From: Lentilactobacillus sp. Marseille-Q4993
GTDB lineage: Bacteria > Bacillota > Bacilli > Lactobacillales > Lactobacillaceae
DNA: 64,000 bases
Assembly: GCF_951230165.1 (NCBI RefSeq)
Contig: NZ_CATNVB010000001.1
Location: forward strand, 102,085 to 166,084
Reading direction: 5' to 3'
In this document: in pieces, positions 28,728-38,193 of the stretch
Position numbering within the stretch: position 1 is the stretch's first letter
Layout: every line of letters starts with the position of its first letter
Notes under the pieces: generated by a model
The model's database searches: none
What the model saw: only the letters and a program-made list of their open reading frames with translations
What the model was told of the DNA's origin: nothing
Made by a program: the position numbers and the translations under genes

Positions 28728-29636
28728 ATGAACCAATACGAGGAAATGAAGACTGAATATCCAAAGACTGACATTTACTTAAATGAACCACTGTCAAAGT
28801 ATACCCACACAAAAACCGGCGGGAATGCAGATATTTTGGCTTTCCCAAGTAGTGTCGATGAAGCTCAGCTATTACTTAACTACGCAAATGAACACCAAAT
28901 TCCTGTTACGGTCATTGGGAATGCAAGTAATTTAATCGTTAAGGATGGTGGAATTCGTGGATTGACCATGATTCTAACTAAGATGAGTAAAATTGCAGTT
29001 CACGAAAATACAATCGTAGCTCAAGCTGGAGCTGCTTTTATTGAAGTCACTAAAGTTGCTCAGGCTCACTCGTTGTCTGGCGTAGAATTCGCTGCAGGGA
29101 TCCCAGGAAGCGTTGGTGGGGCAGTGTACATGAACGCGGGTGCATACGGTGGTGATGTTGACGATGTTGTTACAGCTGCGGAAGTGCTCACTCCTGATAA
29201 CAAAATCATTCATCTAAATCAGAAACAACTCGATTTTGGTTATCGTCACTGTAGCGTTCAGGAAAATAACCAAATCGTTCTTTCTGCTACTTTTAGTTTG
29301 ACTCATGGTAATCCCGCTAAGATTCAGAAGCAAATGGATCACTTGAATGAACTTAGGGCGGCTAAACAGCCACTCGAATTACCTTCGTGCGGTAGTGTTT
29401 TCAAACGACCAGAAGGTTATTTTGCCGGTAAGTTGATTCATGATTCAGGGTTACAAGGTTTTCAAATCGGTGGCGCTCAAGTGTCTACGAAGCATGCAGG
29501 ATTCATTGTCAACGTTGATAATGCCACAGCTACTGACTATCTTAACGTCATCAAGCACGTTCAAGAGACTGTCTTTGAAAAGTATCAAGTTCACTTAGAA
29601 ACAGAAGTTAGGATTATAGGAGAAGACGTTAAGTAA
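28728..29636 (+). CDS. murB: UDP-N-acetylenolpyruvoylglucosamine reductase MurB
   Basis: 302 aa from ATG 28728; GAGG nine bases upstream fits this start better than TTG 28707. FAD-binding segments [19 protein letters not shown] and [20 protein letters not shown], and the catalytic [18 protein letters not shown] with [19 protein letters not shown], identify MurB. It reduces UDP-GlcNAc-enolpyruvate to UDP-MurNAc in peptidoglycan synthesis. The short serine-containing loop form is typical of Gram-positive type II enzymes. Confidence 0.97.
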   Translation: MNQYEEMKTEYPKTDIYLNEPLSKYTHTKTGGNADILAFPSSVDEAQLLLNYANEHQIPVTVIGNASNLIVKDGGIRGLTMILTKMSKIAVHENTIVAQAGAAFIEVTKVAQAHSLSGVEFAAGIPGSVGGAVYMNAGAYGGDVDDVVTAAEVLTPDNKIIHLNQKQLDFGYRHCSVQENNQIVLSATFSLTHGNPAKIQKQMDHLNELRAAKQPLELPSCGSVFKRPEGYFAGKLIHDSGLQGFQIGGAQVSTKHAGFIVNVDNATATDYLNVIKHVQETVFEKYQVHLETEVRIIGEDVK

Positions 29637-29657
29637 TCAAAAAAGGGGGACGCTCAA

Positions 29658-31772
29658 TTGCACATCCTAGAAGCGGTTATTTTATTAATTGGAATCGTCT
29701 TACTATCCAATGTGGTCGATCACTTCATTCCGGCCGTTCCGGTTAGTTTGATTCAGGTTGCCTTTGGATTAGGGGCGGCCCTTTTTTTACATACATCAAT
29801 CCCATTAGAAACGGATTGGTTTTTGCTGTTGTTCATTGCCCCATTGCTGTTCAACGATGGTCGGAAATTTCCTAAACAGGAGCTTTGGAAGCTTAGAGGC
29901 CCAATTTTAGGGAATGCTATTCTGTTGGTGTTTTTAACTACTGCGATAGGGGGATTGTTGTTTCACCAAGTTATTCCGACAATGCCTCTTTCAGTTAGTT
30001 TCGCTTTGGCAGCAATTCTATCCCCAACTGACCCCGTTGCGGTTCAATCCATTTCCAAACGAGTTCAACTACCAGAAGGGGTCCTTCACCTGGTTAACGG
30101 TGAGAGTTTGATTAACGACGCCTCTGGTTTGATTGCTTTTAAATATGCGGTTGCTGCTACGGTAACCGGATTATTCTCAATCAAGGCAGCCGCAATTGAC
30201 TTTTTCTATATTAGTATTGTTGGTTTCCTAAGCGGAGTGGTCATTATCACGCTCGTTATTGTGATTCAAAACTGGCTATTTAGACAGGGAATCAACGATG
30301 TGATTTTTAATACGGTGTTACAAATGTTAACGCCATTTGCAGTGTATTTACTTACAGAAGAGCTTTTTCACGCTTCTGGAGTTATTGCAGTGGTGGCGGC
30401 CGGAATCGTATTTCACTTTTTTGGTGGGGTAATTGATTACAGCCAACCGGAACTTACTCTGGTTAGCGAACGGACTTGGGACATTATAATCTATACGTTA
30501 AACGGAATTGTGTTTGTTATTTTGGGAATTGAGTTACCGTTTGCAACCACTGAAATTATCCAGAATGATAAGATCAATACTTTTGGTGCAATTGGCTTGT
30601 CCTTTGTTGCCTGGTTAATTATTTTAATTATTCGGGTAGTTTGGATTTATCTTTACCAGATTGTTGGAACAGCTATCACTCATGGTAAATCGATGATGCA
30701 TCCATTTAAGGCTGCCGTATTGGCTGGCCTTTCTGGAGTTAGGGGTGCGGTAACGATGGCCGGAGTTTTATCACTGCCAATGGTAGTCGGCAACGGTGAT
30801 AAATTTCCATCTCGGGCCCTTGCGTTGTTTATTGCTGCGTTTGTAATCCTAATCAGTTTGATAGTTGCAACCATCACGTTACCACTGATTTCCGAGAATA
30901 AAGCACCATTACTTACCCGTGGTTCAAACGTTGATGGTTCTGATGTTGATAAGGAAGAACCAACAGTGGATAATGACAGCTTTATAACCGATACTGCTGC
31001 TAGAATTTACCTGATGAGGTTGGCAATCAACCGAATTGAGGAGCAACGGCGAGATTCTAATCAGCGAGAAGCTTATGATTTGATTTTGGATTACCAGTTT
31101 ATGATTAGGCGCCTTGAATTTCAACAGGATAATTCCAATAATATGGCTGCAGTGATTTCTGATGAATTGGCCCTTAGACGGGTGGCGTTGAATGGTGAAC
31201 GTGAAGCCCTTGAAAGGTTATACACGGCTGATAAAATAACTAAGCGAGCCTATAATATTGCTGGTGCCCAGTTGGTTAATCAAGACAATCACTTGATGCA
31301 CTCGGAGGGTCATTCGCCACGTTTTCAGTTAGGGTTAAGGGTTAAGAAACGCGTTGCTCAAGTGAAGGGTCGATTGCGATTATGGATGATCAATCGCGTC
31401 GATGATCCAAACTTATCCGAGGAGCTTGCTGAAATTCAAATAGCAGAATCAAAAGAAGCAATTAAAGCATTATCTGAATATTTTGAGCGTGATGATATTG
31501 ATAATGATAGATTTGACGGCCAGTCGGTGTACCACTTAGTAATTCACTATCGTAATCAAATTGAAATTGCGAAAGAGAAGACCAAACGAGGTCGTAAAGA
31601 ACATAATATGAGCTATCATAACTTACGAATCAAAGCTTTAGCTGCTGAGCGGGAAGGGGTTCAAATTTTACTTGAGCAAGGTAAGATTGACTGGCGCATG
31701 GCGGCTCATTTAAGGCAGAACATCAATTATTCAGAGTCAGTTTTGATAATGAACTATCAGAGAACAGAGTAG
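29658..31772 (+). CDS. Na+/H+ antiporter, CPA1 family
   Basis: 704 aa from TTG 29658 (AAAGGGGGA upstream). The first 410 residues contain about 12 hydrophobic segments, with the antiporter motifs AAILSPTDPVAVQSI, VNGESLINDASGLIAFKY and LSGVRGAVTMAGVLSLP. The remaining 290 residues are hydrophilic and helical, rich in Glu, Arg and Gln, a cytosolic regulatory tail as in NhaK/YvgP-type proteins. Role: sodium and pH homeostasis. The gene follows murB by 21 bases. Confidence 0.92.
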   Translation: MHILEAVILLIGIVLLSNVVDHFIPAVPVSLIQVAFGLGAALFLHTSIPLETDWFLLLFIAPLLFNDGRKFPKQELWKLRGPILGNAILLVFLTTAIGGLLFHQVIPTMPLSVSFALAAILSPTDPVAVQSISKRVQLPEGVLHLVNGESLINDASGLIAFKYAVAATVTGLFSIKAAAIDFFYISIVGFLSGVVIITLVIVIQNWLFRQGINDVIFNTVLQMLTPFAVYLLTEELFHASGVIAVVAAGIVFHFFGGVIDYSQPELTLVSERTWDIIIYTLNGIVFVILGIELPFATTEIIQNDKINTFGAIGLSFVAWLIILIIRVVWIYLYQIVGTAITHGKSMMHPFKAAVLAGLSGVRGAVTMAGVLSLPMVVGNGDKFPSRALALFIAAFVILISLIVATITLPLISENKAPLLTRGSNVDGSDVDKEEPTVDNDSFITDTAARIYLMRLAINRIEEQRRDSNQREAYDLILDYQFMIRRLEFQQDNSNNMAAVISDELALRRVALNGEREALERLYTADKITKRAYNIAGAQLVNQDNHLMHSEGHSPRFQLGLRVKKRVAQVKGRLRLWMINRVDDPNLSEELAEIQIAESKEAIKALSEYFERDDIDNDRFDGQSVYHLVIHYRNQIEIAKEKTKRGRKEHNMSYHNLRIKALAAEREGVQILLEQGKIDWRMAAHLRQNINYSESVLIMNYQRTE

Positions 31773-31900
31773 GGAGCATTACAGAAAACTTTGATTTTGT
31801 CTTAGTGCCCCAGCAAGACCAACAGCAGTTGAGAACCATGAATACTAGGGCTCAGTTCTGATGGGTACTGAGTGTAGCAAGGATTTGGATGAAAACAAAA
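31773..31900. other. Structured intergenic stretch, no gene seen
   Basis: 128 bases between the antiporter stop and its terminator. It contains a 6-bp hairpin CTCAGT/ACTGAG (31851-31872) and complementary GCCCC (31807-31811) and GGGCT (31848-31852) segments. No good ORF or promoter is seen on either strand. It may be a 3' untranslated region with secondary structure. Confidence 0.35.
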
Positions 31901-31944
31901 AAGTAACGATAAATTTCAAGAGAATGAAATTTATCGTTACTTTA
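31901..31944. terminator. Bidirectional terminator between the antiporter and DUF1361 genes
   Basis: Perfect 18-bp stem (31901-31918 with 31925-31942) with a six-base loop, A-rich on the left and T-rich on the right. Confidence 0.92.
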
Positions 31945-31973
31945 TTTTGATTTACCTAGTTATGTCCTAGCCA

Positions 31974-32639
31974 CTACTCATTATTTAAAGTGTCATCTGA
32001 TTTTACTATTAACTCAAGCGTATAGTAGAAAACAAGTTGTACCACAGTAAGTAAAATAATAAAAATGATGGTACTTCGGTTCCACATATTCAATAATGGA
32101 TTGATGAATTGTTCCGGCGTAAGGAACAAGTAAATTGTGTGAATTCTTAAGAATCTACCGATAAAAATTCCCGTTGAAGATAACAATGTTATCAATAAAA
32201 CGACTAAATTTGAACCAAGTAGGGTAGGTAGATGTAGCTTAACGGCTATCGCTCTGGAAATCGTCTTTACACCCCACATACCAATAATCGTAGTGAATAA
32301 CGCTGAAACTAACAGTAAGGTGAAGTTAAGCCACATCTGGTTGTCTAGCCGAAGAAGTCCGTTAGTCCCGTAAGGGTTTAGCAACGATAAGTGGAATAAA
32401 TCCGTTAATAAGTAGGGGGTATTTGGATAAAAGAGCATCCAAATTATAAATAAAATCCAGAATAAAATGGAGTTTTTTGGCTTCTTAACTCCTAAATGGA
32501 AGCTTAATTCAATCGGAATTAGTGCCAAAAATGTGTTAAGCACTAAAAAATTAAACGGAGGATTCTTTAGTCGAAGATAGAGGAAGGCCAACCATAAAAT
32601 AGATATAATTCTAACGGCCCATTTTGCTTTTTTACTCAA
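31974..32639 (-). CDS. DUF1361 membrane protein
   Basis: 221 aa from TTG 32639, preceded by AGGAGG at seven bases; an upstream ATG frame exists but runs through that site. About six transmembrane helices. The segment MLFYPNTPYLLTDLFHLSLL is the DUF1361 hallmark (FxPNxPYxxTDLxHL). Function is unknown in any bacterium. Divergent from the cdaA operon; C-terminus (LIVKSDDTLNNE) is short and cytosolic or extracellular. Confidence 0.8.
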   Translation of the reverse strand: MSKKAKWAVRIISILWLAFLYLRLKNPPFNFLVLNTFLALIPIELSFHLGVKKPKNSILFWILFIIWMLFYPNTPYLLTDLFHLSLLNPYGTNGLLRLDNQMWLNFTLLLVSALFTTIIGMWGVKTISRAIAVKLHLPTLLGSNLVVLLITLLSSTGIFIGRFLRIHTIYLFLTPEQFINPLLNMWNRSTIIFIILLTVVQLVFYYTLELIVKSDDTLNNE

Positions 32640-32779
32640 TCCCATTCCTCCTAACCGAATTCTATTAAACAATGTTTTGACTAAAATTACCACTAATATT
32701 GAAAAAGACTAATATTTTTTATAACTTACTTAAAAATCGGTGCAGAACTTTGATCTGATTAGGAGTTGCAATGGTTGAA

Positions 32780-32788
32780 TGATATAAT
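32780..32788 (+). promoter_or_regulatory. Extended -10 promoter of cdaA
   Basis: TGATATAAT is a consensus extended -10 element; no convincing -35. It lies 33 bases before the cdaA ATG, leaving a short leader. Confidence 0.55.
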
Positions 32789-32820
32789 AAATGGGTGAGC
32801 AATTTTAAAAGGAGTTTGAG

Positions 32821-33669
32821 ATGAACTGGACAGATATAATTTCAATTCAAAGCCTGATCAAGCTAGTTGATTTCGCAGTGGTTTGGTTTGTGATTTATAA
32901 ATTGATTCTTTTGGTCAAAGGAACCAAAGCAGTTCAGCTTTTGCGGGGAATTATTCTAATTGCTTTGATTAAGTTGGTCAGTGTCTGGGCAGGCTTTACG
33001 ATGATGTCCTGGGTAGTTGATCAGGTACTTAATTGGGGAGTTATTGCAATCATTATTATATTTCAACCTGAGATTCGGAGAGGATTGGAACATATCGGTC
33101 GCGGTTCGTTGTTCGTTAAAAGCAAACGTGAAAATAAGGCTGCGGAAAAGCTGATTTCTGAACTAGATAAAGCCATCCAATATATGTCAAAGAGAAGAAT
33201 CGGAGCGCTAATGACGATTCAGATGAATACTGGTCTAGAAGAGTATATTGAGACTGGTATTGATATTGATGCGGACGTCACTGGCGAATTGTTGATCAAT
33301 ATTTTTATTCCTAATACTCCACTTCATGATGGAGCGGTAATCCTTAAGAATAACCGAGTTGCTGTGGCTGCGGCATATTTACCACTATCTCAGAGTAATT
33401 TGATTCCAAAGGAATTGGGTACTAGACATAGAGCTGCAGTTGGAATTTCTGAATTGACTGATGCTTTAACAATAGTTATCTCTGAAGAGACTGGCGAGGT
33501 TTCGATTACTCAAAATAACGAGCTTCTTCGAGGGATGACTCAGGAAGACTATATTAAATATTTACGCGATCAATTGATAAAGGATGACTCTGAACCTGAG
33601 CATCGAAATGCAATCGTTACGATTACACACTTTATTGAGAGTCACTTTCGGGGAGGGAAGAGTGAATGA
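32821..33669 (+). CDS. cdaA: Diadenylate cyclase CdaA (DacA)
   Basis: 282 aa with three N-terminal transmembrane helices (about residues 10-90) and a DAC domain. Active-site motifs are LHDGAVILKNNRV (Asp170) and GTRHRAAVGISE (about residues 200-211). It makes c-di-AMP from two ATP, the messenger controlling potassium, osmolyte and wall homeostasis. AAAGGAG precedes ATG 32821. Its stop overlaps cdaR by four bases (ATGA), and glmM follows: the conserved cdaA-cdaR-glmM operon. Confidence 0.97.
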   Translation: MNWTDIISIQSLIKLVDFAVVWFVIYKLILLVKGTKAVQLLRGIILIALIKLVSVWAGFTMMSWVVDQVLNWGVIAIIIIFQPEIRRGLEHIGRGSLFVKSKRENKAAEKLISELDKAIQYMSKRRIGALMTIQMNTGLEEYIETGIDIDADVTGELLINIFIPNTPLHDGAVILKNNRVAVAAAYLPLSQSNLIPKELGTRHRAAVGISELTDALTIVISEETGEVSITQNNELLRGMTQEDYIKYLRDQLIKDDSEPEHRNAIVTITHFIESHFRGGKSE

Positions 33670-34631
33670 AAAAATTCTTGCTTAGTAACTGGACTTACCG
33701 GTTGATGGCCCTCTTCCTTACCGGACTGCTGTTTATTTACGTCGACGGTACCCAGACAAACTCTCAATCATCTCGAGGCAACAATCAAATCACCAGGTTG
33801 ACCTCAGATAAGTCAGAATCTTTTTCCGTTCCGTTGTCCCTGACGGTCAATAGTAATAAATACTTTGTTAATGGGTATCCGCAAAGAGTTAAGATTCGGC
33901 TGACCGGACCATCAGCATTGGTAACAACTACAGCAAACACCCAAAATTTTAAAGCTTACGCTGATCTATCAAAGCTATCAGTTGGTAAACATAAGGTTCG
34001 AATTCAACAAGAGGGGCTTAATTCTGAGATTAAGTATCGATTTGAGCCGACTACAATTACAGTTGATATTCAACCTCGAAAGACGGTAACTTATCCACTT
34101 TCTGTTAAGTATAATAAGCAAAATGTTGCGCCAGGTTATAAGACAGGTGAGGCTAGTGCTGATGTGAAAAACGTCAAAATTACTGGTGCTTCTGACGAGA
34201 TCAATAAGATCAAACGGGTGGTTGCCCAACTTAATATCCCGCAAGATGCAAGAACATCAATTCAAAGCCAAGCAATTATTGAGGCCTTGGATTCAAAGGA
34301 TAAGACGGTTAATGTTGTTATTACTCCGGCTACGGCAGACGTAAACCTACCAATTTCGGCAGGAAAAAGCAAAGAGGTTCCAGTGTCGTTGAAGAGCCGT
34401 GGGGTTCAAAGTAAATCAGATAAATTCAAGTTAACATCAACTACAAAACGCGTTAGGGTGTTTGGTACTTCTGAGCAACTAAATAACATCAAACGAGTAG
34501 TTGTGGAAGTTGATACGAGCGATGTTGCGGATGAAAAAACAAAAACCGTTGATTTAGATGCAAAGCTAAACAAAGTAGCTGGATTTGAACAGTCAACAAT
34601 TAAAGTGAAAATTTCACGTCAAAATGATTAA
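33666..34631 (+). CDS. cdaR: CdaA regulator CdaR, YbbR-domain protein
   Basis: 321 aa. One N-terminal transmembrane helix ([20 protein letters not shown]) places the rest outside the membrane. The extracellular part contains about three YbbR repeats, each with a VxLTGPS- or VxxxGxSxxIxxIxxV-type segment ([45 protein letters not shown]). CdaR interacts with and modulates CdaA. Start ATG 33666 overlaps the cdaA stop. Confidence 0.93.
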   Translation: MKKFLLSNWTYRLMALFLTGLLFIYVDGTQTNSQSSRGNNQITRLTSDKSESFSVPLSLTVNSNKYFVNGYPQRVKIRLTGPSALVTTTANTQNFKAYADLSKLSVGKHKVRIQQEGLNSEIKYRFEPTTITVDIQPRKTVTYPLSVKYNKQNVAPGYKTGEASADVKNVKITGASDEINKIKRVVAQLNIPQDARTSIQSQAIIEALDSKDKTVNVVITPATADVNLPISAGKSKEVPVSLKSRGVQSKSDKFKLTSTTKRVRVFGTSEQLNNIKRVVVEVDTSDVADEKTKTVDLDAKLNKVAGFEQSTIKVKISRQND

Positions 34632-34651
34632 TTCGAAATGAGGATGAAGTA

Positions 34652-35998
34652 ATGAAGTATTTTGGTACAGATGGTGTTCGGGGAGTAGCAAACAAAGAAT
34701 TAACCCCTGAACTTGCGTTTCAGTGTGGTCGTGCGGGTGGATACGTTCTAACCCACCATTCAAGTCGGGACCAACCACAAGTTTTGGTAGCTCGGGATAC
34801 GAGAATTTCTGGTCAAATGCTTGAAGAGGCTTTGATTGCTGGCCTATTATCAGTTGGAATTGAGGTTTTGAATCTTGGTGTAATTACGACGCCAGGGGTT
34901 GCTTACTTGGTTCGTAACCAGGAAGCTGACGCTGGGGTTATGATCACTGCTTCGCATAACCCGGTTGAGTATAACGGTATCAAATTCTTTGGTTCCGACG
35001 GGTATAAGCTATCTGATCAAATGGAAGAAGAAATTGAGGCAATCCTTGAGAAAGACGATGATATTTTACCAAGGCCTGCAGCCGATGGGCTAGGAGTTTC
35101 TGGCGATTATCTTGAAGGAAGTCAAAAATATATCCATTTTCTGGAACAGACGATTTCTGATGACTTGTCTGGAATGAATATTTGTGTTGATTCTGCAAAC
35201 GGCTCAACCAGTAAGCTTGTTACTACTTTGTACGCTGACCTTGGAATTGATTTTGAAACGATTGCTACCAATCCAAATGGTTTAAATATTAATGACCACG
35301 TTGGCTCAACTCATCCAGAACAACTTCAAAAGTTTGTGGTTGAAAAGGGTGCCCAAGCTGGTTTAGCTTTTGATGGCGATGGTGATCGTTGTATTGCCGT
35401 TGATGAAAATGGTGAAATTGTTGATGGTGACAAAATCATGTACATCTGTGGTAAGTTCATGGAAGAACGTGGCCGATTGAAGAAGGACACCATCGTTACT
35501 ACTGTGATGAGTAACCTTGGGATGTACAAAGCAATGGAGCGAAATGGATTGACTAGTGTTAAGACTAAGGTTGGTGATCGTTACGTTGTTGAGGAAATGA
35601 ACAAGAATGGTTACAACCTTGGTGGTGAGCAATCAGGCCACATCGTGTTCCTAGATTTCAATACGACTGGTGATGGTATGCTTACTAGTTTGCAATTGTT
35701 AACTGTAATGAAGGTTACTGGTAAGAAACTTTCTGAGCTAGCTAACGAAGTGACAAAGTACCCACAAAAGTTGGTCAACGTTAAGGTCAGCGATAAAAAG
35801 CATGCATTAGATAATGACAAAATCAAACAGTCAATCGCTGAAGTTGAGAAAGAAATGAACGGTGACGGTCGGGTTCTTGTTCGGCCAAGTGGAACTGAAC
35901 CACTACTTCGGGTGATGACTGAAGCTCCAACAAAAGAACTAGTAAATAAATATACCGATGCGATTGCCGACGTTGTTAAGGCAGAGATTGGCATCTAA
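34652..35998 (+). CDS. glmM: Phosphoglucosamine mutase GlmM
   Basis: 448 aa alpha-D-phosphohexomutase. [20 protein letters not shown] at the start, phosphoserine loop [16 protein letters not shown] with Ser101, metal loop [14 protein letters not shown], sugar loop [10 protein letters not shown] and phosphate-binding [12 protein letters not shown] are all present. It converts glucosamine-6-phosphate to glucosamine-1-phosphate for UDP-GlcNAc. GlmM also inhibits CdaA in several Firmicutes, explaining the operon. Confidence 0.98.
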   Translation: MKYFGTDGVRGVANKELTPELAFQCGRAGGYVLTHHSSRDQPQVLVARDTRISGQMLEEALIAGLLSVGIEVLNLGVITTPGVAYLVRNQEADAGVMITASHNPVEYNGIKFFGSDGYKLSDQMEEEIEAILEKDDDILPRPAADGLGVSGDYLEGSQKYIHFLEQTISDDLSGMNICVDSANGSTSKLVTTLYADLGIDFETIATNPNGLNINDHVGSTHPEQLQKFVVEKGAQAGLAFDGDGDRCIAVDENGEIVDGDKIMYICGKFMEERGRLKKDTIVTTVMSNLGMYKAMERNGLTSVKTKVGDRYVVEEMNKNGYNLGGEQSGHIVFLDFNTTGDGMLTSLQLLTVMKVTGKKLSELANEVTKYPQKLVNVKVSDKKHALDNDKIKQSIAEVEKEMNGDGRVLVRPSGTEPLLRVMTEAPTKELVNKYTDAIADVVKAEIGI

Positions 35999-36027
35999 AA
36001 GGGTTCCCGTATACGGGCCTTTTTTTA
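35997..36027 (+). terminator. Terminator after glmM
   Basis: CCCGTATACGGG palindrome flanked by AAGG/CCTT with a small bulge, followed by seven T. Confidence 0.8.
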
Positions 36028-36057
36028 TGCCATCAAAGATAATTGAATTGTTTTAAG

Positions 36058-36160
36058 ATGGTATACCAATACGGTGAAAAAGATTGACATTCATTTCAAA
36101 ATTCGGTAGATTATACATGTTGCATTAATAAAGTAAATGCTAATTGATGTCTATACCAAT
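36058..36160 (+). promoter_or_regulatory. glmS promoter flanked by two NagR/GntR-type sites
   Basis: Promoter: -35 TTGACA (36084-36089), 17 bases, -10 TAGATT (36107-36112). Site 1 (36058-36070) contains the palindrome TGGTATACCA. Site 2 (36143-36160) reads ATTGGTATAGACATCAAT on the minus strand, close to NagR/DasR-type operators (ATTGGTATAGACCAAT). One lies upstream and one downstream of the promoter. An additional GCATT/AATGC dyad lies at 36122-36140. I see no glmS ribozyme core. Confidence 0.6.
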
Positions 36161-36186
36161 ATTGATTAGGTTAGGAGAAAAATAAT

Positions 36187-38004
36187 ATGTGTGGAATTGT
36201 TGGAGTAACAGGTAATGATAATGCTGTTTCAATTTTATTAGAAGGACTCCAAAAATTGGAATATCGGGGATATGATTCTGCTGGAATCTATGTTAATGAT
36301 CTAAACGGTCAGGATTACCTTGTTAAAGAAAAGGGTAGAATTGCTGATTTAAAGAAGGCGGTTGGCCCAGAAGTTCACGGGACTGCAGGAATTGGTCATA
36401 CTCGTTGGGCAACCCATGGGGTTGTTAGCGTGGCTAATGCTCATCCACAGTACTCTGAAGATCACCGTTTTTACTTGGTTCATAACGGGGTTATTGAAAA
36501 CTTTAAAGAATTAAAAGCCTCATATTTGAGTGATGTTTCATTTGAAAGTCAAACTGATACTGAAGTTGTTGTTCAGCTACTTGATTTGTTTGTTCGTACT
36601 GAGGGCCTTAATACTAAAGATGCCTTCATCAAAACATTAGGATTATTGGAAGGATCATCTTACGCTTTCTTACTTGTTGATAGCGAAGATCCTGACACTC
36701 TCTATGTTGCTAAGAATAAGAGCCCATTATTGATTGGGGTCGGTGAGGAGTGCAATGTTGTCTGCTCTGACGCCCTAGCAATGCTCAACGTCACTCACGA
36801 GTTCTTAGAGCTCCATGATGGTGAAGTTGTTACAATTAAGCCTAAGTCAGTTGAAATTGAAGACATGGACGGCAATGCGGTTTCTCGTGACACTTTCCAC
36901 GTTGACATGGATGCCCAAGATACTGACAAGGGAACATACCCATACTACATGCTCAAGGAAATCGATGAGCAACCAAATGTAATGCGAAAGTTGGCCCAAG
37001 CCTACACTAAGGAATCTGGGGACGCTGATATTGACCCAGAGATCATAGAAGCATTAAAGAATGCTGACCGAATTCACATCGTTGGTGCTGGTACTAGTTA
37101 CCATGCTGGATTGGTTGGTAAGAAGATGTTTGAGAAACTAACACACATTCCAACTGAAGTCCACGTTGCCTCTGAGTTTGCTTATGACGATCCATTGTTG
37201 ACTAAAAATCCATTCTTTATCTTCTTGTCACAAAGTGGTGAAACTGCTGATAGTCGTGAAGTGTTGGTTAACGTCAACGCAAGAGGATTCAAGAGCTTAA
37301 CGATTACAAACGTTGTCAACTCAACTCTTTCTCGTGAAGCTAACTACACAATTCTTTTGAATGCCGGTCCAGAAATCGCGGTTGCCTCAACTAAGGCCTA
37401 CACTGCTCAAATTGCCGTTGAAGCAATTTTGGCAAAAGCGGTTGGGGTAGCAAAGGAGCAAGTTATTGCAGAAGATTTTGATATTCGGCAACAACTTGGT
37501 TTAGTAGCCACTGGAATGCAAGCAATCATCGATGAGAAAGAAACGATTGAGAAATTAGCAGATCAATATTTTGTTAACTCAAATCGAGCTTTCTACATTG
37601 GTCGTGGTATTGACCAAACGGTTTCGTTGGAATCTGCGCTGAAGCTTAAGGAAATTTCCTATGTTCAAGCCGAAGGATTTGCTTCAGGTGAATTAAAGCA
37701 CGGAACGATTGCTTTGATCGAAGAAGGTACTCCAGTTGTTGGAATCATCACCCAAAAGAAGACAGCAGGCCTTACTAGAAGCAACTTGCAAGAAACTCAA
37801 TCAAGAGGGGCAATCACACTAACCATTGTTAGAAATGGTTTGAAGAAGGAAGACGATACTATCGTCATTCCAGATATCGACGAAATGATCACCCCACTTT
37901 TGAGTGTTGTGCCTGCTCAATTGTTGGCATACTATACTAGTTTGAACAAGGGATTAGACGTTGATCGTCCAAGAAACCTTGCTAAGAGTGTTACGGTTGA
38001 ATAA
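36187..38004 (+). CDS. glmS: Glutamine-fructose-6-phosphate aminotransferase (isomerizing)
   Basis: 605 aa. N-terminal nucleophile Cys2 (MCGIVG) after Met removal, glutaminase signatures GHTRWATHG and HNGVIENFKEL, then two SIS domains (GAGTSYHAGLVGKKMFEKL; FLSQSGETADSREVL) and the C-terminal tail RNLAKSVTVE. It makes glucosamine-6-phosphate from fructose-6-phosphate and glutamine, feeding GlmM encoded just upstream. TTAGGAG precedes ATG 36187. Confidence 0.98.
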   Translation: MCGIVGVTGNDNAVSILLEGLQKLEYRGYDSAGIYVNDLNGQDYLVKEKGRIADLKKAVGPEVHGTAGIGHTRWATHGVVSVANAHPQYSEDHRFYLVHNGVIENFKELKASYLSDVSFESQTDTEVVVQLLDLFVRTEGLNTKDAFIKTLGLLEGSSYAFLLVDSEDPDTLYVAKNKSPLLIGVGEECNVVCSDALAMLNVTHEFLELHDGEVVTIKPKSVEIEDMDGNAVSRDTFHVDMDAQDTDKGTYPYYMLKEIDEQPNVMRKLAQAYTKESGDADIDPEIIEALKNADRIHIVGAGTSYHAGLVGKKMFEKLTHIPTEVHVASEFAYDDPLLTKNPFFIFLSQSGETADSREVLVNVNARGFKSLTITNVVNSTLSREANYTILLNAGPEIAVASTKAYTAQIAVEAILAKAVGVAKEQVIAEDFDIRQQLGLVATGMQAIIDEKETIEKLADQYFVNSNRAFYIGRGIDQTVSLESALKLKEISYVQAEGFASGELKHGTIALIEEGTPVVGIITQKKTAGLTRSNLQETQSRGAITLTIVRNGLKKEDDTIVIPDIDEMITPLLSVVPAQLLAYYTSLNKGLDVDRPRNLAKSVTVE

Positions 38005-38039
38005 TTTATAATAAGCATTACTTTGTTCAGTAAAACGAG

Positions 38040-38076
38040 AGAACTTTCAATTTCACAATTGAAGGTTCTTTTTTTG
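38040..38076 (+). terminator. Terminator after glmS
   Basis: AGAACTTTCAATT/AATTGAAGGTTCT stem with one wobble, four-base loop, seven T. Confidence 0.92.
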
Positions 38077-38193
38077 CAATTATTAGGGTTTTTATAAGTT
38101 TGGGTGGATAACCCGAAAAAAAGGTTCAAAAGGTTCATTTTTTAGATGAAATTTAATATTATTGACGTAGATAGTTTCTGAGGGGTGGAACAT

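Noticed and set aside
35611..35994. 127-codon minus-strand frame opposite glmM
   Set aside because: Shadow of the highly biased glmM codons; Ser/Thr-rich low-complexity translation with no start signal.
36001..36186. glmS ribozyme
   Set aside because: The 186-base leader shows no recognisable ribozyme core; the visible signals are a promoter and NagR-type sites.
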